From positions 62,001 to 126,000 of the forward strand of contig NZ_JAILYJ010000013.1 in the NCBI RefSeq assembly GCF_019793465.1: a stretch of DNA of 64,000 bases. The letters are read 5' to 3'. This stretch comes from Rhizobium croatiense (GTDB lineage Bacteria > Pseudomonadota > Alphaproteobacteria > Rhizobiales > Rhizobiaceae). Positions 1 to 13,850 of the stretch are shown in pieces (positions within the stretch are counted from its first letter, which is position 1; the number at the start of each line of letters is the position of its first letter). Below the pieces are notes generated by a model. The model was not told the origin of the DNA, did not search any database, and worked only from the letters and a program-made list of their open reading frames with translations. The translations under genes and the position numbers were made by a program.

Positions 1-1006
1 GAGGGTTCTCGATGGCGAAAGCCTGAGCCCTCCTCCTCTCTGGCTGATGAGGCAGGCGGGACGTTATCTGCCGGAATACAGAGAGACCCGGGCAAAGGCC
101 GGAAGTTTTCTCGATCTCTGCTACACGCCCGATTACGCCGTCGAGGTGACGCTGCAGCCGATCCGCCGCTATGGCTTCGACGCGGCCATCCTGTTTTCCG
201 ATATTCTGGTCATCCCCGATGCAATGAAACGGAATGTCCGGTTCACTGAAGGGCATGGGCCGGAGATGGATCCGATCGATGAAGCCGGGATCGGGCGATT
301 GAACGGAGAAGAGGTCGTCGCCTATCTCAGACCGGTCCTGGAAACGGTGCGACGGTTGCGGGAGGAGTTGCCTGATGAAACGACCCTGCTCGGCTTCTGC
401 GGCGCGCCCTGGACGGTTGCGACCTATATGATCGCCGGACACGGCACGCCGGATCAGGCCCCTGCCCGTCTCTTCGCCTACAAATATCCCCGCGCTTTCG
501 AACATCTGCTGATGTTGCTTGCCGACGTTTCGGCAGACTATCTCGTCGCCCAGATCGACGCCGGCGCCGATGCCGTTCAGATCTTCGATTCCTGGGCTGG
601 GGTTCTCGGGGAGAAGGAGTTCGAAGCTTTCGCGGTCAGGCCGGTTGCGCGGATGATCGCGTCGATCAAGTCGCAGCGCCCGCATGCGCGCATGATCGCC
701 TTCGCCAAGGGGGCCGGCTATCAGCTCAAAACCTATCGTCGGAAAACCGGCGCCGATGCAATCGGCCTCGACTGGTCGGTCCCATTGGCCTTTGCCGCCG
801 AACTTCAGAAGGATGGACCGGTGCAGGGCAATCTCGATCCGATGCGCGTCGTCGCCGGCGGCCGGGCGCTGGAAGAGGGTATCGACGATATTCTGCAGCA
901 TCTCGGCCATGGACCGCTGATCTTCAATCTCGGCCACGGCATCACGCCGCAGGCCGACCCGGATCATGTGCGTCAGCTGGTCGAACGCGTGCGGGGCGCG
1001 AAGTGA
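1..1006 (+). CDS. hemE: Uroporphyrinogen decarboxylase HemE (5' end outside window)
   Basis: HemE decarboxylates the four acetate side chains of uroporphyrinogen III to give coproporphyrinogen III in cytosolic haem synthesis. The frame is open from base 2 at the left edge, so the start codon and a few N-terminal residues are missing. About 334 residues are visible against a usual 340-350. The family hallmark [17 protein letters not shown] lies at the visible N-terminus, and the [11 protein letters not shown] segment carries the conserved Asp of the active-site cleft. The TGA at 1004-1006 overlaps the GTG of hemJ by four bases, so the two haem genes are translationally coupled. In Caulobacter and Sinorhizobium the chromosomal origin lies next to hemE. 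Identification is secure. Confidence 0.97.
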   Translation, partial: RVLDGESLSPPPLWLMRQAGRYLPEYRETRAKAGSFLDLCYTPDYAVEVTLQPIRRYGFDAAILFSDILVIPDAMKRNVRFTEGHGPEMDPIDEAGIGRLNGEEVVAYLRPVLETVRRLREELPDETTLLGFCGAPWTVATYMIAGHGTPDQAPARLFAYKYPRAFEHLLMLLADVSADYLVAQIDAGADAVQIFDSWAGVLGEKEFEAFAVRPVARMIASIKSQRPHARMIAFAKGAGYQLKTYRRKTGADAIGLDWSVPLAFAAELQKDGPVQGNLDPMRVVAGGRALEEGIDDILQHLGHGPLIFNLGHGITPQADPDHVRQLVERVRGAK

Positions 1007-1545
1007 CGGCGGAAAGGCAGACGGATCGGAAAGCTGGCGCTTATGCTCGGCGCCGTGCCCATTTTGCACTGGCCTTCTTCGCGCTGATGGCGGTCGGGCT
1101 TTTCGCCTGGAACCCCGACAACCTCTATCTCTGGATCAAGGCGCTTCACATCATCGCGGTGATTTCCTGGATGGCCGGACTGTTCTACATGCCGCGGCTG
1201 TTCATCTATCACACCGACGCGAAACCGGGCTCGGTGCAGTCGGAAACCTTCAAGGTGATGGAGCGCCGGCTGCTGCGGATCATCATGACGCCGGCGATGA
1301 TGCTGACCTGGATCTTCGGCCTCTATCTTGCCTGGTCGGTCTATGGATTCCAGGGCGGCTGGCTGCATGCCAAGATCGGTCTGGTCGTGCTGCTGACCGC
1401 TGTTCATATGTTCTTCAGCCGTGCTGTCGGCGCTTTCGAGCGCGACGAAAATCGCCGCTCGGCACGCTATTGGCGGTTCATGAACGAGGCGCCGACACTG
1501 CTGATGATCCTGATCGTGATCCTCGTGGTGGTGAAGCCGTTCTGA
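1003..1545 (+). CDS. hemJ: Protoporphyrinogen IX oxidase HemJ
   Basis: This 180-residue membrane protein matches HemJ, the haem-linked oxidase that converts protoporphyrinogen IX to protoporphyrin IX in many Alphaproteobacteria lacking HemG and HemY. Four hydrophobic segments can be seen. The first part of the family core reads [20 protein letters not shown], which includes the conserved His expected to contact haem, followed by the conserved IYHTDA. Translation starts at GTG 1003 inside the hemE stop region (GTGA overlap), so expression follows hemE. The soluble N-terminal tail before the first membrane segment is basic. The call rests on clear family features and on the hemE context. Confidence 0.93.
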   Translation: MTAERQTDRKAGAYARRRAHFALAFFALMAVGLFAWNPDNLYLWIKALHIIAVISWMAGLFYMPRLFIYHTDAKPGSVQSETFKVMERRLLRIIMTPAMMLTWIFGLYLAWSVYGFQGGWLHAKIGLVVLLTAVHMFFSRAVGAFERDENRRSARYWRFMNEAPTLLMILIVILVVVKPF

Positions 1546-1561
1546 GGAAAATCCTCCTCAG
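1542..1561 (+). terminator. Weak hairpin at the hemJ stop codon
   Basis: CTGAGG (1542-1547) and CCTCAG (1556-1561) form a 6-bp inverted repeat that includes the hemJ stop. There is no real T-run after it, only TTAAATTT and later TTTT, so termination here is uncertain. Confidence 0.25.
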
Positions 1562-1591
1562 GTTAAATTTGCTTCATTTTAATCAGCCCCC

Positions 1592-1620
1592 TTGCGGCGG
1601 CGATTGCGACTCGCTATTTT
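1592..1620 (+). promoter_or_regulatory. Candidate rho promoter
   Basis: TTGCGG (1592-1597) and TATTTT (1615-1620), separated by 17 bases, are the best sigma-70-like pair in the 198-bp hemJ-rho gap. A start downstream of it would leave an untranslated rho leader of over 110 bases, consistent with autoregulation of rho known in other bacteria. This is pattern matching only. Confidence 0.3.
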
Positions 1621-1743
1621 CCGCGCATCTCATCTACGTGGCATGTGTGAAGAGTTCAGTCGTCTGCGAGCCCCTTCCGCAGTACCGAATACGACCCAAC
1701 ATCGCCTTTCCCCTTCGAAAATGAAAAGAGTATTGGTCACTTC

Positions 1744-3009
<1,266 letters not shown>

Positions 3010-3111
3010 TCCTTAGCCGGATTCATCCTTTGAGAGCTGGCGCATCGCCTCGATGTCGCCTGCTTTTTGTTTGAGAGGAATCGATTCGGATTCGAACTGA
3101 CAAGCGGATGC

Positions 3112-4428
3112 ATGGCCATGGTTGATACGATTTATGCGCTTTCGAGCGGCGCCCCGCCCTCGGGTGTTTCGGTCATTCGCATCAGCGGTCCGTTGACCAG
3201 AGATCTTCTGGTCAGGCTGACCGGGTCGGTGCAGCCCGATCGGCTGGCTTCCTACCGAACGATTCGGGCACGTAATAACCAGCCGATCGATAGCGGTCTG
3301 GTCCTGTTTTTCCCCGCTCCGAACTCGTTTACGGGCGAGGATGTCGCCGAGCTGCAGATCCACGGCAGCAAGGCCGTCCTGGCAGCGCTGTTTCAGGCGC
3401 TGGGTGATACTCCCGGTGTTCGTATGGCGATTGAAGGCGAGTTTTCGCGACGGGCTTTCGAAAACGGCAAGCTTGATCTTGTCGAGGTTGAGGGCCTGGC
3501 CGATCTCATCGGGGCTGAGACCGAGATGCAGCGCCGCCTTGCCGTGGAACACAGCGCTGGTGGTGTCTCGGCAGTATACGATTCGTGGGCGGAACGATTG
3601 ACCCGCGCGCGCGCCTTGATCGAAGCGGAACTCGATTTTGCCGACGAGGATGATGTCCCGGGGTCGGTGTCGGATATGGTCTGGGCCGACATGGATCGCC
3701 TTCGCAATGATATCCGGCATCATCTCGACGCGGCTTCGGCGGGCGAAATTATCAGGGACGGCTTTAAGGTGGTCATCGCCGGCGCGCCGAATGCGGGAAA
3801 ATCGAGCCTGCTTAATGCACTCGCCCGACGTGACGTCGCCATCGTCACGGATATTGCCGGGACCACCCGTGACGTCCTACAGGTCGATCTCGACGTTGAC
3901 GGCTATCTTGTCAAACTCTATGACACGGCCGGTCTGCGTGAGGCGGACGACCGGGTGGAGATGGAAGGCGTGCGGCGGGCGCGGGTTGCGCTTCGCGATG
4001 CCGATCTTGTGCTGTTGTTGGTCGATGTGAGCGATCCCGTTATTCCTGCCGACTTGGACCAGGCTTTGCCGCATGTTAGGGTCGGAACGAAGAAGGATCT
4101 CATCGAGACTGGCTCCGATCGATATGATCTGCGAATTTCGACGGCAACTGGTGAAGGCCTGCCGGAATTGCGGGCGCTGATCGGGCGCGTCGTCAGAGAG
4201 CGGTTTAATGGCCTGTCTATGGCGATCCCGAGCCGACAGCGGCATAAGGATTCGCTGGCGAAATGTTTGGCAGCGCTCGATGCGGCAATCTCGCAGAGCG
4301 AGTCAAATCTCGAACTGCGCACGGAGCAGCTTCGCCTGGCGGCTGAGTATTTGGGACGGATTACCGGGCGGGTGGATGTCGAGCAGCTGCTCGATGTGAT
4401 CTTCTCGGAGTTTTGTATCGGCAAATGA
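3112..4428 (+). CDS. mnmE: tRNA modification GTPase MnmE (TrmE)
   Basis: MnmE works with MnmG to install the (carboxymethyl)aminomethyl group on U34 of certain tRNAs. From ATG 3112 the protein has 438 residues. These comprise the formate-binding N-domain (DTIYALSSG at the start), the G domain with G1 GAPNAGKSS at 224-232, the K-loop [10 protein letters not shown]3 DTAGLRE at 271-277 and G4 TKKD, and the C-terminal FCIGK whose Cys is catalytic. The frame is open upstream to a TTG at 3067. ATG 3112 or 3118 fits the family N-terminus better. The stop codon lies inside a parS-like palindrome. mnmG follows after 68 bases. Confidence 0.96.
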   Translation: MAMVDTIYALSSGAPPSGVSVIRISGPLTRDLLVRLTGSVQPDRLASYRTIRARNNQPIDSGLVLFFPAPNSFTGEDVAELQIHGSKAVLAALFQALGDTPGVRMAIEGEFSRRAFENGKLDLVEVEGLADLIGAETEMQRRLAVEHSAGGVSAVYDSWAERLTRARALIEAELDFADEDDVPGSVSDMVWADMDRLRNDIRHHLDAASAGEIIRDGFKVVIAGAPNAGKSSLLNALARRDVAIVTDIAGTTRDVLQVDLDVDGYLVKLYDTAGLREADDRVEMEGVRRARVALRDADLVLLLVDVSDPVIPADLDQALPHVRVGTKKDLIETGSDRYDLRISTATGEGLPELRALIGRVVRERFNGLSMAIPSRQRHKDSLAKCLAALDAAISQSESNLELRTEQLRLAAEYLGRITGRVDVEQLLDVIFSEFCIGK

Positions 4429-4441
4429 TTCACGTGAAACC
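4426..4441. promoter_or_regulatory. parS-like ParB-binding site 1
   Basis: TGATTCACGTGAAACC matches the bacterial parS consensus TGTTTCACGTGAAACA at 14 of 16 positions, including the whole CACGTG core. It overlaps the mnmE stop codon and lies 3.4 kb from parB. Confidence 0.7.
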
Positions 4442-4459
4442 TTCTTGAGGCTGTCGCCC

Positions 4460-4475
4460 GAGTTCACGTGAAAAC
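4460..4475. promoter_or_regulatory. parS-like ParB-binding site 2 (weak)
   Basis: GAGTTCACGTGAAAAC keeps the 10-bp palindrome TTCACGTGAA but matches the 16-bp parS consensus at only 11 positions. It is centred 34 bases from site 1 in the mnmE-mnmG gap, so the two may act as a pair. Confidence 0.45.
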
Positions 4476-4496
4476 CCCGCCGAGTTGGAGTTTGAG

Positions 4497-6374
4497 ATGA
4501 CCGGCAATGTCTATGATGTGATTGTGATCGGCGGCGGCCATGCGGGCACGGAGGCTGCCAGTGCAGCTGCGCGTCTCGGCGCGAAAACCGCCTTGGTCAC
4601 TCACAGGCGAGACACGATTGGTGTCATGTCCTGCAATCCGGCGATTGGCGGGCTTGGCAAGGGACATCTGGTCCGCGAGATCGACGCGATGGACGGTCTC
4701 ATGGGCCGGGTCGCCGATCTAGCCGGTATCCAGTTCAGAATGCTGAACCGGAAGAAGGGTGCGGCCGTCCGCGGTCCGCGAACGCAGGCGGATCGCAAGC
4801 TGTATCGACTGGCGATGCTGGCGGCGATCGAAGCGACACCAGGCTTGGATATCGTCGAAGGCGACGCATTCGATCTCGACGTCGTTGATAACCGTGTTGC
4901 CGGCGTGATCATGAAGGATGGCCGGCAGCTGAAAGCGCCGGCAGTCGTGTTGACGACCGGCACCTTTTTGCGCGGTCTGATCCATATCGGTTCGCAAAAG
5001 ACACCCGCCGGCCGCGTCGGCGAACCTCCTTCGCTCGGGCTGTCGGCCACTCTGGCCCGGCTGGGGCTGCGCCTGGGGCGATTGAAGACGGGCACGCCGG
5101 CCCGGCTGGATGGCAAGACGATCGACTGGCAGTCCGTCGGTCGGCAGGGTGCGGACGAGGATCTCGTGCCCTTTTCCTTCATGACGGATTCGATCACGAC
5201 GCGGCAGATCGAATGTGGCGTCACCAGGACGACGGAAGCGACGCACCGGATCATCGTGGACAATATCAAGCGCTCGGCCATGTATTCCGGTCAGATCGAA
5301 GGCGTCGGTCCGCGTTATTGCCCATCCATCGAGGACAAGCTGGTCAAGTTTGGCGAACGCGATGGCCATCAGGTCTTTCTCGAACCCGAGGGCATCGACG
5401 ACGATACGGTCTATCCCAATGGCATTTCGACGTCGTTGCCAGCCGAGGTCCAGGCGGAATTCATGAAGACCATTCCCGGACTCGAGACGGCGCGGATCCT
5501 CCAGCCGGGTTATGCCATCGAGTATGATCATGTCGACCCGCGGGAGCTGACGCCGTCGCTTGAAGTCAAGCGACTAAGCGGCCTGTTTCTCGCCGGCCAG
5601 ATCAACGGGACCACCGGTTATGAGGAGGCAGCGGCGCAGGGGTTGGCGGCGGGCTTAAATGCTGCACTGCGAAGCAACGATTCGGATCCGTTCCATTTTA
5701 GCCGGACGAACTCTTACATTGGGGTGATGATCGATGACCTCACGTCGCGAGGCGTTACGGAACCGTATCGGATGTTTACGTCGCGCGCGGAGTACCGTTT
5801 GACTTTGCGGGCCGATAATGCCGATGTTCGACTGACACCGCTCGGAATGCGGCTTGGCTGCGTCAGCAGTGCACGCGAGCGGCGATTCACGGCCTATCAA
5901 GCAGAAGTCGACGCCGGGCGAGCCCAGCTGATGTCGCTGACGGTGACCCCCAATGAAGCGCGGCGCGCCGGCCTGAACATCAATCTGGATGGTCAGCGCC
6001 GGACGGCCTATGATTTATTGTCCTATCCTGATTACAACTTTGCCGCCCTCCGGCAGGTCTGGCCGGATGCCCTGGGCGCGATCCGACCGACGGTTGCCGA
6101 GGCGTTGGAGATCGAAGCGGGCTACTCCGTTTATCTCGACCGGCAGGCTGCGGCCATTGCCGACCAGCAGCGCGACGAGGAGCGGCGTATCCCCGATGAT
6201 TTCGATTATTCTGCGCTTTCCGGCTTGTCGAACGAGCTCAAGACGAAGCTTAGTACGGCCCGTCCGTTCAACGTCGCGCAGGCAGCCATTGTCGAGGGCA
6301 TGACGCCGGCTGCTATTGCGCTGCTGCTGGTGCATTTGCGCCGGCGCAGCGGTGCAGAGCGCCAAACTGCCTAA
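4497..6374 (+). CDS. mnmG: tRNA uridine-5-carboxymethylaminomethyl modification enzyme MnmG (GidA)
   Basis: MnmG is the FAD-dependent partner of MnmE in U34 tRNA modification. The 625 residues begin with the dinucleotide-binding loop [10 protein letters not shown] at 12-21. [20 protein letters not shown] follows, with catalytic-type Cys46, and the second conserved Cys sits in [11 protein letters not shown]. The C-terminal helical MnmE/tRNA-binding domain is complete. ATG 4497 was chosen because GGAG at 4487-4490 sits six bases upstream; the open frame extends only to a TTG at 4485. Two parS-like palindromes lie just upstream. Gene order and length are standard for rhizobia. Confidence 0.97.
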   Translation: MTGNVYDVIVIGGGHAGTEAASAAARLGAKTALVTHRRDTIGVMSCNPAIGGLGKGHLVREIDAMDGLMGRVADLAGIQFRMLNRKKGAAVRGPRTQADRKLYRLAMLAAIEATPGLDIVEGDAFDLDVVDNRVAGVIMKDGRQLKAPAVVLTTGTFLRGLIHIGSQKTPAGRVGEPPSLGLSATLARLGLRLGRLKTGTPARLDGKTIDWQSVGRQGADEDLVPFSFMTDSITTRQIECGVTRTTEATHRIIVDNIKRSAMYSGQIEGVGPRYCPSIEDKLVKFGERDGHQVFLEPEGIDDDTVYPNGISTSLPAEVQAEFMKTIPGLETARILQPGYAIEYDHVDPRELTPSLEVKRLSGLFLAGQINGTTGYEEAAAQGLAAGLNAALRSNDSDPFHFSRTNSYIGVMIDDLTSRGVTEPYRMFTSRAEYRLTLRADNADVRLTPLGMRLGCVSSARERRFTAYQAEVDAGRAQLMSLTVTPNEARRAGLNINLDGQRRTAYDLLSYPDYNFAALRQVWPDALGAIRPTVAEALEIEAGYSVYLDRQAAAIADQQRDEERRIPDDFDYSALSGLSNELKTKLSTARPFNVAQAAIVEGMTPAAIALLLVHLRRRSGAERQTA

Positions 6375-6398
6375 CACAAGATTGAGAGTTCTTTGAGA

Positions 6399-7016
6399 AT
6401 GGAATTGAACGGTTTGCGTGTTTCACGTGAAACACAGGCACGACTCCGCCAGTTTGCGGCACTCTTTCAGAAATGGGCAAAGGCCATCAATCTCGTTGCG
6501 CCATCGACGCTCGATGATCTGTGGCGGCGTCATATCGCGGACAGCAGCCAGATCTTTCAGATTTATCCCGAGCCGGTTCGCTGGGTCGATCTTGGCAGCG
6601 GCGGCGGCTTTCCCGGCGTGATTACCGCGATCTTCCTAGCGGAACTGCAGGATGGGTGGGTGCATCTTGTCGAAAGCAACCACAAAAAGGCAGCATTTTT
6701 GCGAACCGCACTGCGGGAGACAAATGCACGCGGCAGCGTTCATGCCATTCGAATCGAGGATGCCCATTCCGAGATCGGCGAGTGTGATGCGATTTCAGCC
6801 AGAGCCCTCGCCGACCTCGACGGGCTGATCGGTTATGCAGCGCCTTGGATGCTTGGCAAGGAAAATTGTCGTGGGTTTTTTCATAAAGGCCGGGATTACC
6901 TGAGGGAAATCGACGAAGCACGTGGCCGGTGGGAATTCGATCTGTTAGAACATAAGAGCGCCGTCGAGCAGGAATCTGTTATTTTGGAAATATCGAATCT
7001 CCGGCGCTTGGTTTAA
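6399..7016 (+). CDS. rsmG: 16S rRNA m7G527 methyltransferase RsmG (GidB)
   Basis: RsmG methylates N7 of G527 in 16S rRNA using S-adenosylmethionine. The 205-residue protein has the SAM-binding loop [12 protein letters not shown] and the N-terminal helix pair [20 protein letters not shown] typical of GidB. ATG 6399 is the likely start; TTG 6395 is out of frame and TTG 6393 would add two residues. A perfect 16-bp parS palindrome (6419-6434) lies inside codons 7-12, encoding part of LRVSRETQ, so this coding sequence also serves as a centromere element. parA follows 19 bases after the stop. Confidence 0.95.
   Translation: MELNGLRVSRETQARLRQFAALFQKWAKAINLVAPSTLDDLWRRHIADSSQIFQIYPEPVRWVDLGSGGGFPGVITAIFLAELQDGWVHLVESNHKKAAFLRTALRETNARGSVHAIRIEDAHSEIGECDAISARALADLDGLIGYAAPWMLGKENCRGFFHKGRDYLREIDEARGRWEFDLLEHKSAVEQESVILEISNLRRLV
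6419..6434. promoter_or_regulatory. parS centromere site, perfect consensus
   Basis: TGTTTCACGTGAAACA is a perfect 16-bp palindrome identical to the bacterial parS consensus bound by ParB. It lies inside the 5' coding part of rsmG, about 600 bases upstream of parA. It is the strongest parS in the window. Confidence 0.93.
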
Positions 7017-7035
7017 CAGATCGGATATTGCGGCA

Positions 7036-7830
7036 ATGGCTGGCGAACGACATCGGATAATCACCATCGCAAATCAGAAGGGTGGCGTTGGCAAAACGAC
7101 CACTGCCATCAACCTAGCAACAGCGCTGGCCGCCATCGGCGAGCGCGTCCTGATCGTGGATCTCGATCCGCAGGGCAACGCCAGCACCGGCCTCGGCATC
7201 GACCGTCGCGATCGCAAGCTTTCCTCTTATGACCTGATGGTTGGAGAGCGCGGAATCAGTGAGGTGACGCTGGAAACTGCGGTTCCCAACCTGTTCATCG
7301 TGCCATCGACCATGGATCTGCTCGGGATCGAGATGGAGATCTCACAGCAGAGCGATCGAGTCTTCAAATTGCGGAAGGCACTGTCGTCCGCTGAAGCCAT
7401 GGCATTTTCCTATATTCTTCTCGATTGCCCGCCTTCGTTCAATCTGCTGACGATGAATGCGATGGCGGCAGCCCATTCGGTGCTGGTGCCGTTGCAGTGC
7501 GAATTTTTCGCGCTCGAGGGGCTGAGCCAGCTGCTCGAAACCGTCAGCCAGGTGCGTCGGACGGTCAACCCACGGCTGGATATCCAGGGCATCGTCCTGA
7601 CGATGTTCGATGCCCGCAACAACCTTGCCCAACAGGTTGTCAATGATGTGCGCACGCATCTCGGCGAGAAGGTTTACCATACGTTAATTCCGCGCAATGT
7701 CCGGGTGTCCGAGGCGCCCTCCTACGGCAAGCCGGCCATTCTCTATGATCTGAAATGCGCGGGCAGCCAGGCCTATCTGCAGCTGGCCTCCGAGGTCATT
7801 CAGCGGGAGCGCCAGAGACTGGCTGCGTAA
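7036..7830 (+). CDS. parA: Chromosome partitioning ATPase ParA (Soj)
   Basis: ParA is the nucleoid-bound ATPase whose gradient moves ParB-parS complexes during chromosome segregation. The 264 residues contain the deviant Walker A KGGVGKTT at 15-22, LIVDLDPQGNAS at 39-50 and the switch-like ILLDCPPSFNLLTMNA. There is no N-terminal DNA-binding extension, so this is the short chromosomal Soj type rather than the RepA type of rhizobial repABC plasmids. It lies between rsmG and parB, 31 bases before parB, the standard chromosomal arrangement. Confidence 0.97.
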   Translation: MAGERHRIITIANQKGGVGKTTTAINLATALAAIGERVLIVDLDPQGNASTGLGIDRRDRKLSSYDLMVGERGISEVTLETAVPNLFIVPSTMDLLGIEMEISQQSDRVFKLRKALSSAEAMAFSYILLDCPPSFNLLTMNAMAAAHSVLVPLQCEFFALEGLSQLLETVSQVRRTVNPRLDIQGIVLTMFDARNNLAQQVVNDVRTHLGEKVYHTLIPRNVRVSEAPSYGKPAILYDLKCAGSQAYLQLASEVIQRERQRLAA

Positions 7831-7861
7831 AATCATTTCAGGATGCAGGTGAGTGTAGATC

Positions 7862-8743
7862 ATGAATGACGATGTATCGAAAAGGCGATTGGGCCGTGGT
7901 CTTGCGGCGCTGATTGGTGAAATGGATCAACCTGTTCCGGTGGAGGCTGAGCGAACCGTCAGCGCCGATCGGATGATCCCGATCGAGTTCGTCAGTCGCA
8001 ACCCCCGCAACCCCCGTCGTTTCTTCGACGACACCGAATTGCACGATCTTGCCAGCTCCATCCGCCAGCATGGCATCGTGCAGCCGATCGTGGTGCGAAC
8101 GATGGAGCGGGACCGCTATGAAATCATCGCCGGCGAACGGCGGTGGCGCGCAGCGCAGCTTGCCGGCCTGATCGAAATCCCCGTCATTGTCCGCGATGTC
8201 GACGATAAAACGGCGCTTGAGATCGCCATTGTCGAAAACGTGCAGCGCGCGGATCTCAATCCTCTTGAAGAGGCGCTGGGCTATGAGCAGCTTATCGCGG
8301 AATATGGCTATACCCAGAATGATCTTGGCGAAATTATCGGCAAGAGCCGCAGCCATGTCGCTAACTCGCTGCGTTTGCTGAAACTGCCGGATCCGGTTCG
8401 CGATCTGCTGGCCGCCGGCAGTCTTTCGGCCGGACATGCGCGTGCGCTGGTGTCGACGCCCGATCCGGCAAGCCTTGCTCGCACGATCGTTGCCAAGGGC
8501 ATGTCGGTGCGTGATGCCGAAAAGCTGGCGCAGAACAATATCAAGGCGCAATCGGAGCCGCAGCAGACGGCCACGCGCCGCGATCAAAAGGACTCGGATA
8601 CGCTGGCGCTGGAACGCACGCTGTCGGATGCCCTCGGACTCGAGGTGTCAATCAATCACAAAACGAGCGGCGGCCAGATCAAAATTTCCTATAAGTCGCT
8701 CGAGCAGCTCGAGGAAGTCTGCCGCTTGCTGGAACGGCGTTAA
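7862..8743 (+). CDS. parB: Chromosome partitioning protein ParB (Spo0J), CTP-dependent clamp
   Basis: ParB binds parS and spreads along DNA as a CTP-dependent sliding clamp. The 293 residues start with the basic MNDDVSKRRLGRGLAALIG, which contains the ParA-stimulating LGRGLAALI motif. The CTPase boxes are GIVQPIVV (71-78) and GERRWRAA (91-98). The helix-turn-helix region includes YTQNDLGEIIGKSRSHVANS, and the C-terminal dimerisation part ends EQLEEVCRLLERR. The TAA (8741-8743) directly abuts the stop of convergent holA with no base between. Its likely targets are the parS-like sites listed at 4.4, 6.4, 46.2 and 63.6 kb. Confidence 0.97.
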   Translation: MNDDVSKRRLGRGLAALIGEMDQPVPVEAERTVSADRMIPIEFVSRNPRNPRRFFDDTELHDLASSIRQHGIVQPIVVRTMERDRYEIIAGERRWRAAQLAGLIEIPVIVRDVDDKTALEIAIVENVQRADLNPLEEALGYEQLIAEYGYTQNDLGEIIGKSRSHVANSLRLLKLPDPVRDLLAAGSLSAGHARALVSTPDPASLARTIVAKGMSVRDAEKLAQNNIKAQSEPQQTATRRDQKDSDTLALERTLSDALGLEVSINHKTSGGQIKISYKSLEQLEEVCRLLERR

Positions 8744-9784
8744 TCACGCCGACTTGCGACCGGATTGCAGGGTGGTGGAGAGAAGTGTTTGCATCGCAAC
8801 GCTGTCTTCCAGCACCTGCCGACGCCGGCTCTGAAGAATGGCCGCCTGCAGCCGGTTGGATTCACGCGCGATGCTTTCCGCGGACCACTGGCGAAGCGCC
8901 TGCTCGAGGATCGGCTTGCGGCGAAAATGCAGATGCCGTCCCATCGTCTGCATCACCTGCGGCGCCTGCTGGCGCTTTTCTTCCATCTCTGCACGCATGG
9001 TATCCAGAAGCTGGAACTGCTTCAGACAGGCCTGCAGCACGAGAAAGATCGCTGTTTTCGAACTGCTGATCTTTTGCATGGCATGGATGAAGCCGTTGAG
9101 GTCGCCGCCGAGGATGGCGTCGACGGCGTCATCAACGGAGATCGCGCTGGCATCGCCGATTATTTCGGTAACGTGATGTTCTTCGACCGTATCGAGGCCG
9201 CGGCAGTAAAGGGCGAGCTTGCGCACTTCATTGCGTGAAGCGATACGATCGCCGCCGATCAGCGCGATCAGCGCCTGACGCGCCGCCGGTGTAATACCGA
9301 TCTTTTCCGCCCCGAGTTCAGCATCGACCAAGCCGTTCAAGGCGCGGCTGTCGTCGGCATAAGACGGCACCGCCATGACGGCTCGCGCGGCTTCCGCCGT
9401 CTTGCGCAGCAGCGATCCCTTTTTCAGATCGCCGGCCTCCACGATCAGATAGGCGGCCTCGAGCGGTTTTTCAGCCAAGAGCGCCAGGGAATCGACGAGG
9501 TATTTCTCGTTGGCGGCGCCGCGGATCCAGATGAGTTTTTCGCCGCCGAACAGCCCGATGGATTGGGCCTCGTCAACCAGTCGCCCGGGATCCTTCTGCA
9601 GATCGGCGATATCGAGTTTTGTCAGCGAAAAAGGGTCGTCCAGCGCGACGCCGGTCTTGCCGGCGAGCTGACCGGCGCGCTCGGACACTAGACCCCGATC
9701 CGGCCCGTAAATGACGAAAATCCGGTAGTTCCGCACCGATTTCTGCAGAAAGGTTTCGAACTCGTGGGACTTGATCTCCGCCAC
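8744..9784 (-). CDS. holA: DNA polymerase III subunit delta HolA
   Basis: HolA is the clamp-loader delta subunit that opens the beta clamp for DNA polymerase III. The 346 residues have the family pattern: N-terminal FVIYGPDRGLVSERA, LIWIRGAANEKYLVDSL in the AAA-like core, and a C-terminal helical collar. The open frame continues upstream, but GTG 9784 gives the usual N-terminus (MAEIKSHEFETFLQ), is preceded by a GAGG-like site and sits 10 bases after the lptE stop. It is third in the leuS-lptE-holA operon. Its stop abuts that of convergent parB. Confidence 0.93.
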   Translation of the reverse strand: MAEIKSHEFETFLQKSVRNYRIFVIYGPDRGLVSERAGQLAGKTGVALDDPFSLTKLDIADLQKDPGRLVDEAQSIGLFGGEKLIWIRGAANEKYLVDSLALLAEKPLEAAYLIVEAGDLKKGSLLRKTAEAARAVMAVPSYADDSRALNGLVDAELGAEKIGITPAARQALIALIGGDRIASRNEVRKLALYCRGLDTVEEHHVTEIIGDASAISVDDAVDAILGGDLNGFIHAMQKISSSKTAIFLVLQACLKQFQLLDTMRAEMEEKRQQAPQVMQTMGRHLHFRRKPILEQALRQWSAESIARESNRLQAAILQSRRRQVLEDSVAMQTLLSTTLQSGRKSA

Positions 9785-9794
9785 CTGCCCGCCC

Positions 9795-10305
9795 TCAGCG
9801 GCCGAGAGCAGCGGCGAGATCGGCCCCGACGAATTCCGCCGTCTGATCGGCGGCGCGGTTCTCGGCATCGCGAATCGCCCTCTGCTTGGCAAATTCCTGC
9901 TCGGAGAAATCCACCAGCGCGGTCGCCTGGCGGCTGCCGGCCTTGATGACGCGACCGTCGGCGATGGCGCTCAGCGTATAAGTGACGGTGACGGTGACGC
10001 GACCGGCGCGCGACGTATCGCCGGATTGCCGCAGGAGCGTATCGGCGACGCTCGACGTGGCCCGCAGTTCAACGTGATACTGCGGATTTGCCGCTTCGCC
10101 GGCGCCGCGCGACGCCAGGAAGGTCAGCCGATTGCGCACCTGTTGTTCGATGCGGCCGGATGCATCGGAAAATCCGACCGAGGACAGCTTTTCGGTGACG
10201 CCCGAGCTCTCGGAATAAAGCGGCCGGACCTGGCAGGCCGACAGAAATGTCGCGGCGGCAAGGATCATGGCGATGCCGGCATTGCGGGCCAGCTTGCGAG
10301 CGATT

Positions 10306-10316
<11 letters not shown>
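9795..10316 (-). CDS. lptE: LPS assembly lipoprotein LptE
   Basis: LptE plugs the LptD barrel that inserts lipopolysaccharide into the outer membrane. The 173-residue protein has a lipoprotein signal: a basic start ([12 protein letters not shown]), a hydrophobic stretch, and the lipobox LSAC with lipidation Cys28. VRPLYSES follows, typical of alphaproteobacterial LptE (LPS-assembly lipoprotein family). It lies between leuS, which it overlaps by 11 bases, and holA, the same order as leuS-lptE-holA in Escherichia coli. That synteny supports the call in this fast-evolving family. Confidence 0.9.
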
Positions 10317-12936
<2,620 letters not shown>

Positions 12937-13137
12937 TGTATTCAAAATTCCGGAAAATCAGGGGAGGTTGGTCGAGACCTTCACCATGAAACCACCGTAG
13001 CGTCAAGTTTTGCAGGCGCTGCGAGCGCCCGATCTTCATTCCGGCCGGGCGATTTCGCGGCAGCGGGTCTTGGCAAGCACAGAATGGCTGGCTAGTTCAT
13101 TGCCATCACTCTCGTGCTGAAATGTCGAGGCAGAACG

Positions 13138-13797
13138 ATGGAACTTCAAGAGCGCTTGAACGACGTGCGATCGCGGATTGCCGCCGGAGAACGCCAGGCA
13201 GGCCGTGCGGCCGGCTCGGTTCGGCTCGTCGCGGTGTCGAAGACATTCGAGGCGGAGGCGATCCGCCCGGCGATCGAAGCCGGGCAGCGCATTTTCGGCG
13301 AGAACCGGGTGCAGGAAAGCCAAGGCAAATGGCCGGCGCTGAAGGCAGAGAATCCCGATGTCGAACTGCATCTGATCGGACCGCTGCAGTCGAACAAGGC
13401 GGCCGACGCGGTGGCGCTTTTCGACGTCATCGAGACCGTCGATCGGGAAAAGATTGCCCGCGCCCTTGCCGAGGAGATGAAGCGGCAAGACAGGAAGCCG
13501 CGGCTTTACGTTCAGGTCAATACCGGGCTCGAGCCGCAGAAGGCCGGCATTGCCCCTGACGACACGCCGGCCTTCGTCTCGCTTTGCCGTGGCGAGCTCG
13601 GTCTTCCGATCGAAGGTCTGATGTGCATTCCGCCGGCCGAGGAAAATCCCGGACCGCATTTTGCTCTGCTGGCAAAGCTCGCGTCGAAATGCGGCGTTGA
13701 GAAACTCTCCATGGGCATGTCGGGCGATTACGAGACAGCGATCGCCTTCGGCGCCACCAGCGTCCGCGTCGGATCGGCGATTTTCGGCGCGCGCTGA
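13138..13797 (+). CDS. PLP homeostasis protein (YggS/PLPBP family)
   Basis: YggS-type proteins bind pyridoxal 5'-phosphate and help maintain free vitamin B6 and amino-acid balance; they have no proven catalytic activity. The 219-residue single TIM-barrel domain has the Schiff-base Lys35 in VAVSKTF, the IFGENRVQE motif, the HLIGPLQSNK motif and the phosphate-binding SMGMSGDYETAI region. ATG 13138 is supported by GAGG at 13127-13130. It is divergent from leuS across about 200 bp, which must hold both promoters. A pyridoxal kinase gene also occurs in the window at 33 kb but is not linked. Confidence 0.93.
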   Translation: MELQERLNDVRSRIAAGERQAGRAAGSVRLVAVSKTFEAEAIRPAIEAGQRIFGENRVQESQGKWPALKAENPDVELHLIGPLQSNKAADAVALFDVIETVDREKIARALAEEMKRQDRKPRLYVQVNTGLEPQKAGIAPDDTPAFVSLCRGELGLPIEGLMCIPPAEENPGPHFALLAKLASKCGVEKLSMGMSGDYETAIAFGATSVRVGSAIFGAR

Positions 13798-13850
13798 TAC
13801 GCTGCTTTGGTCGGGCTTCCCGTTCGGCGCAACCCGTTTTAAGCCTCTCT

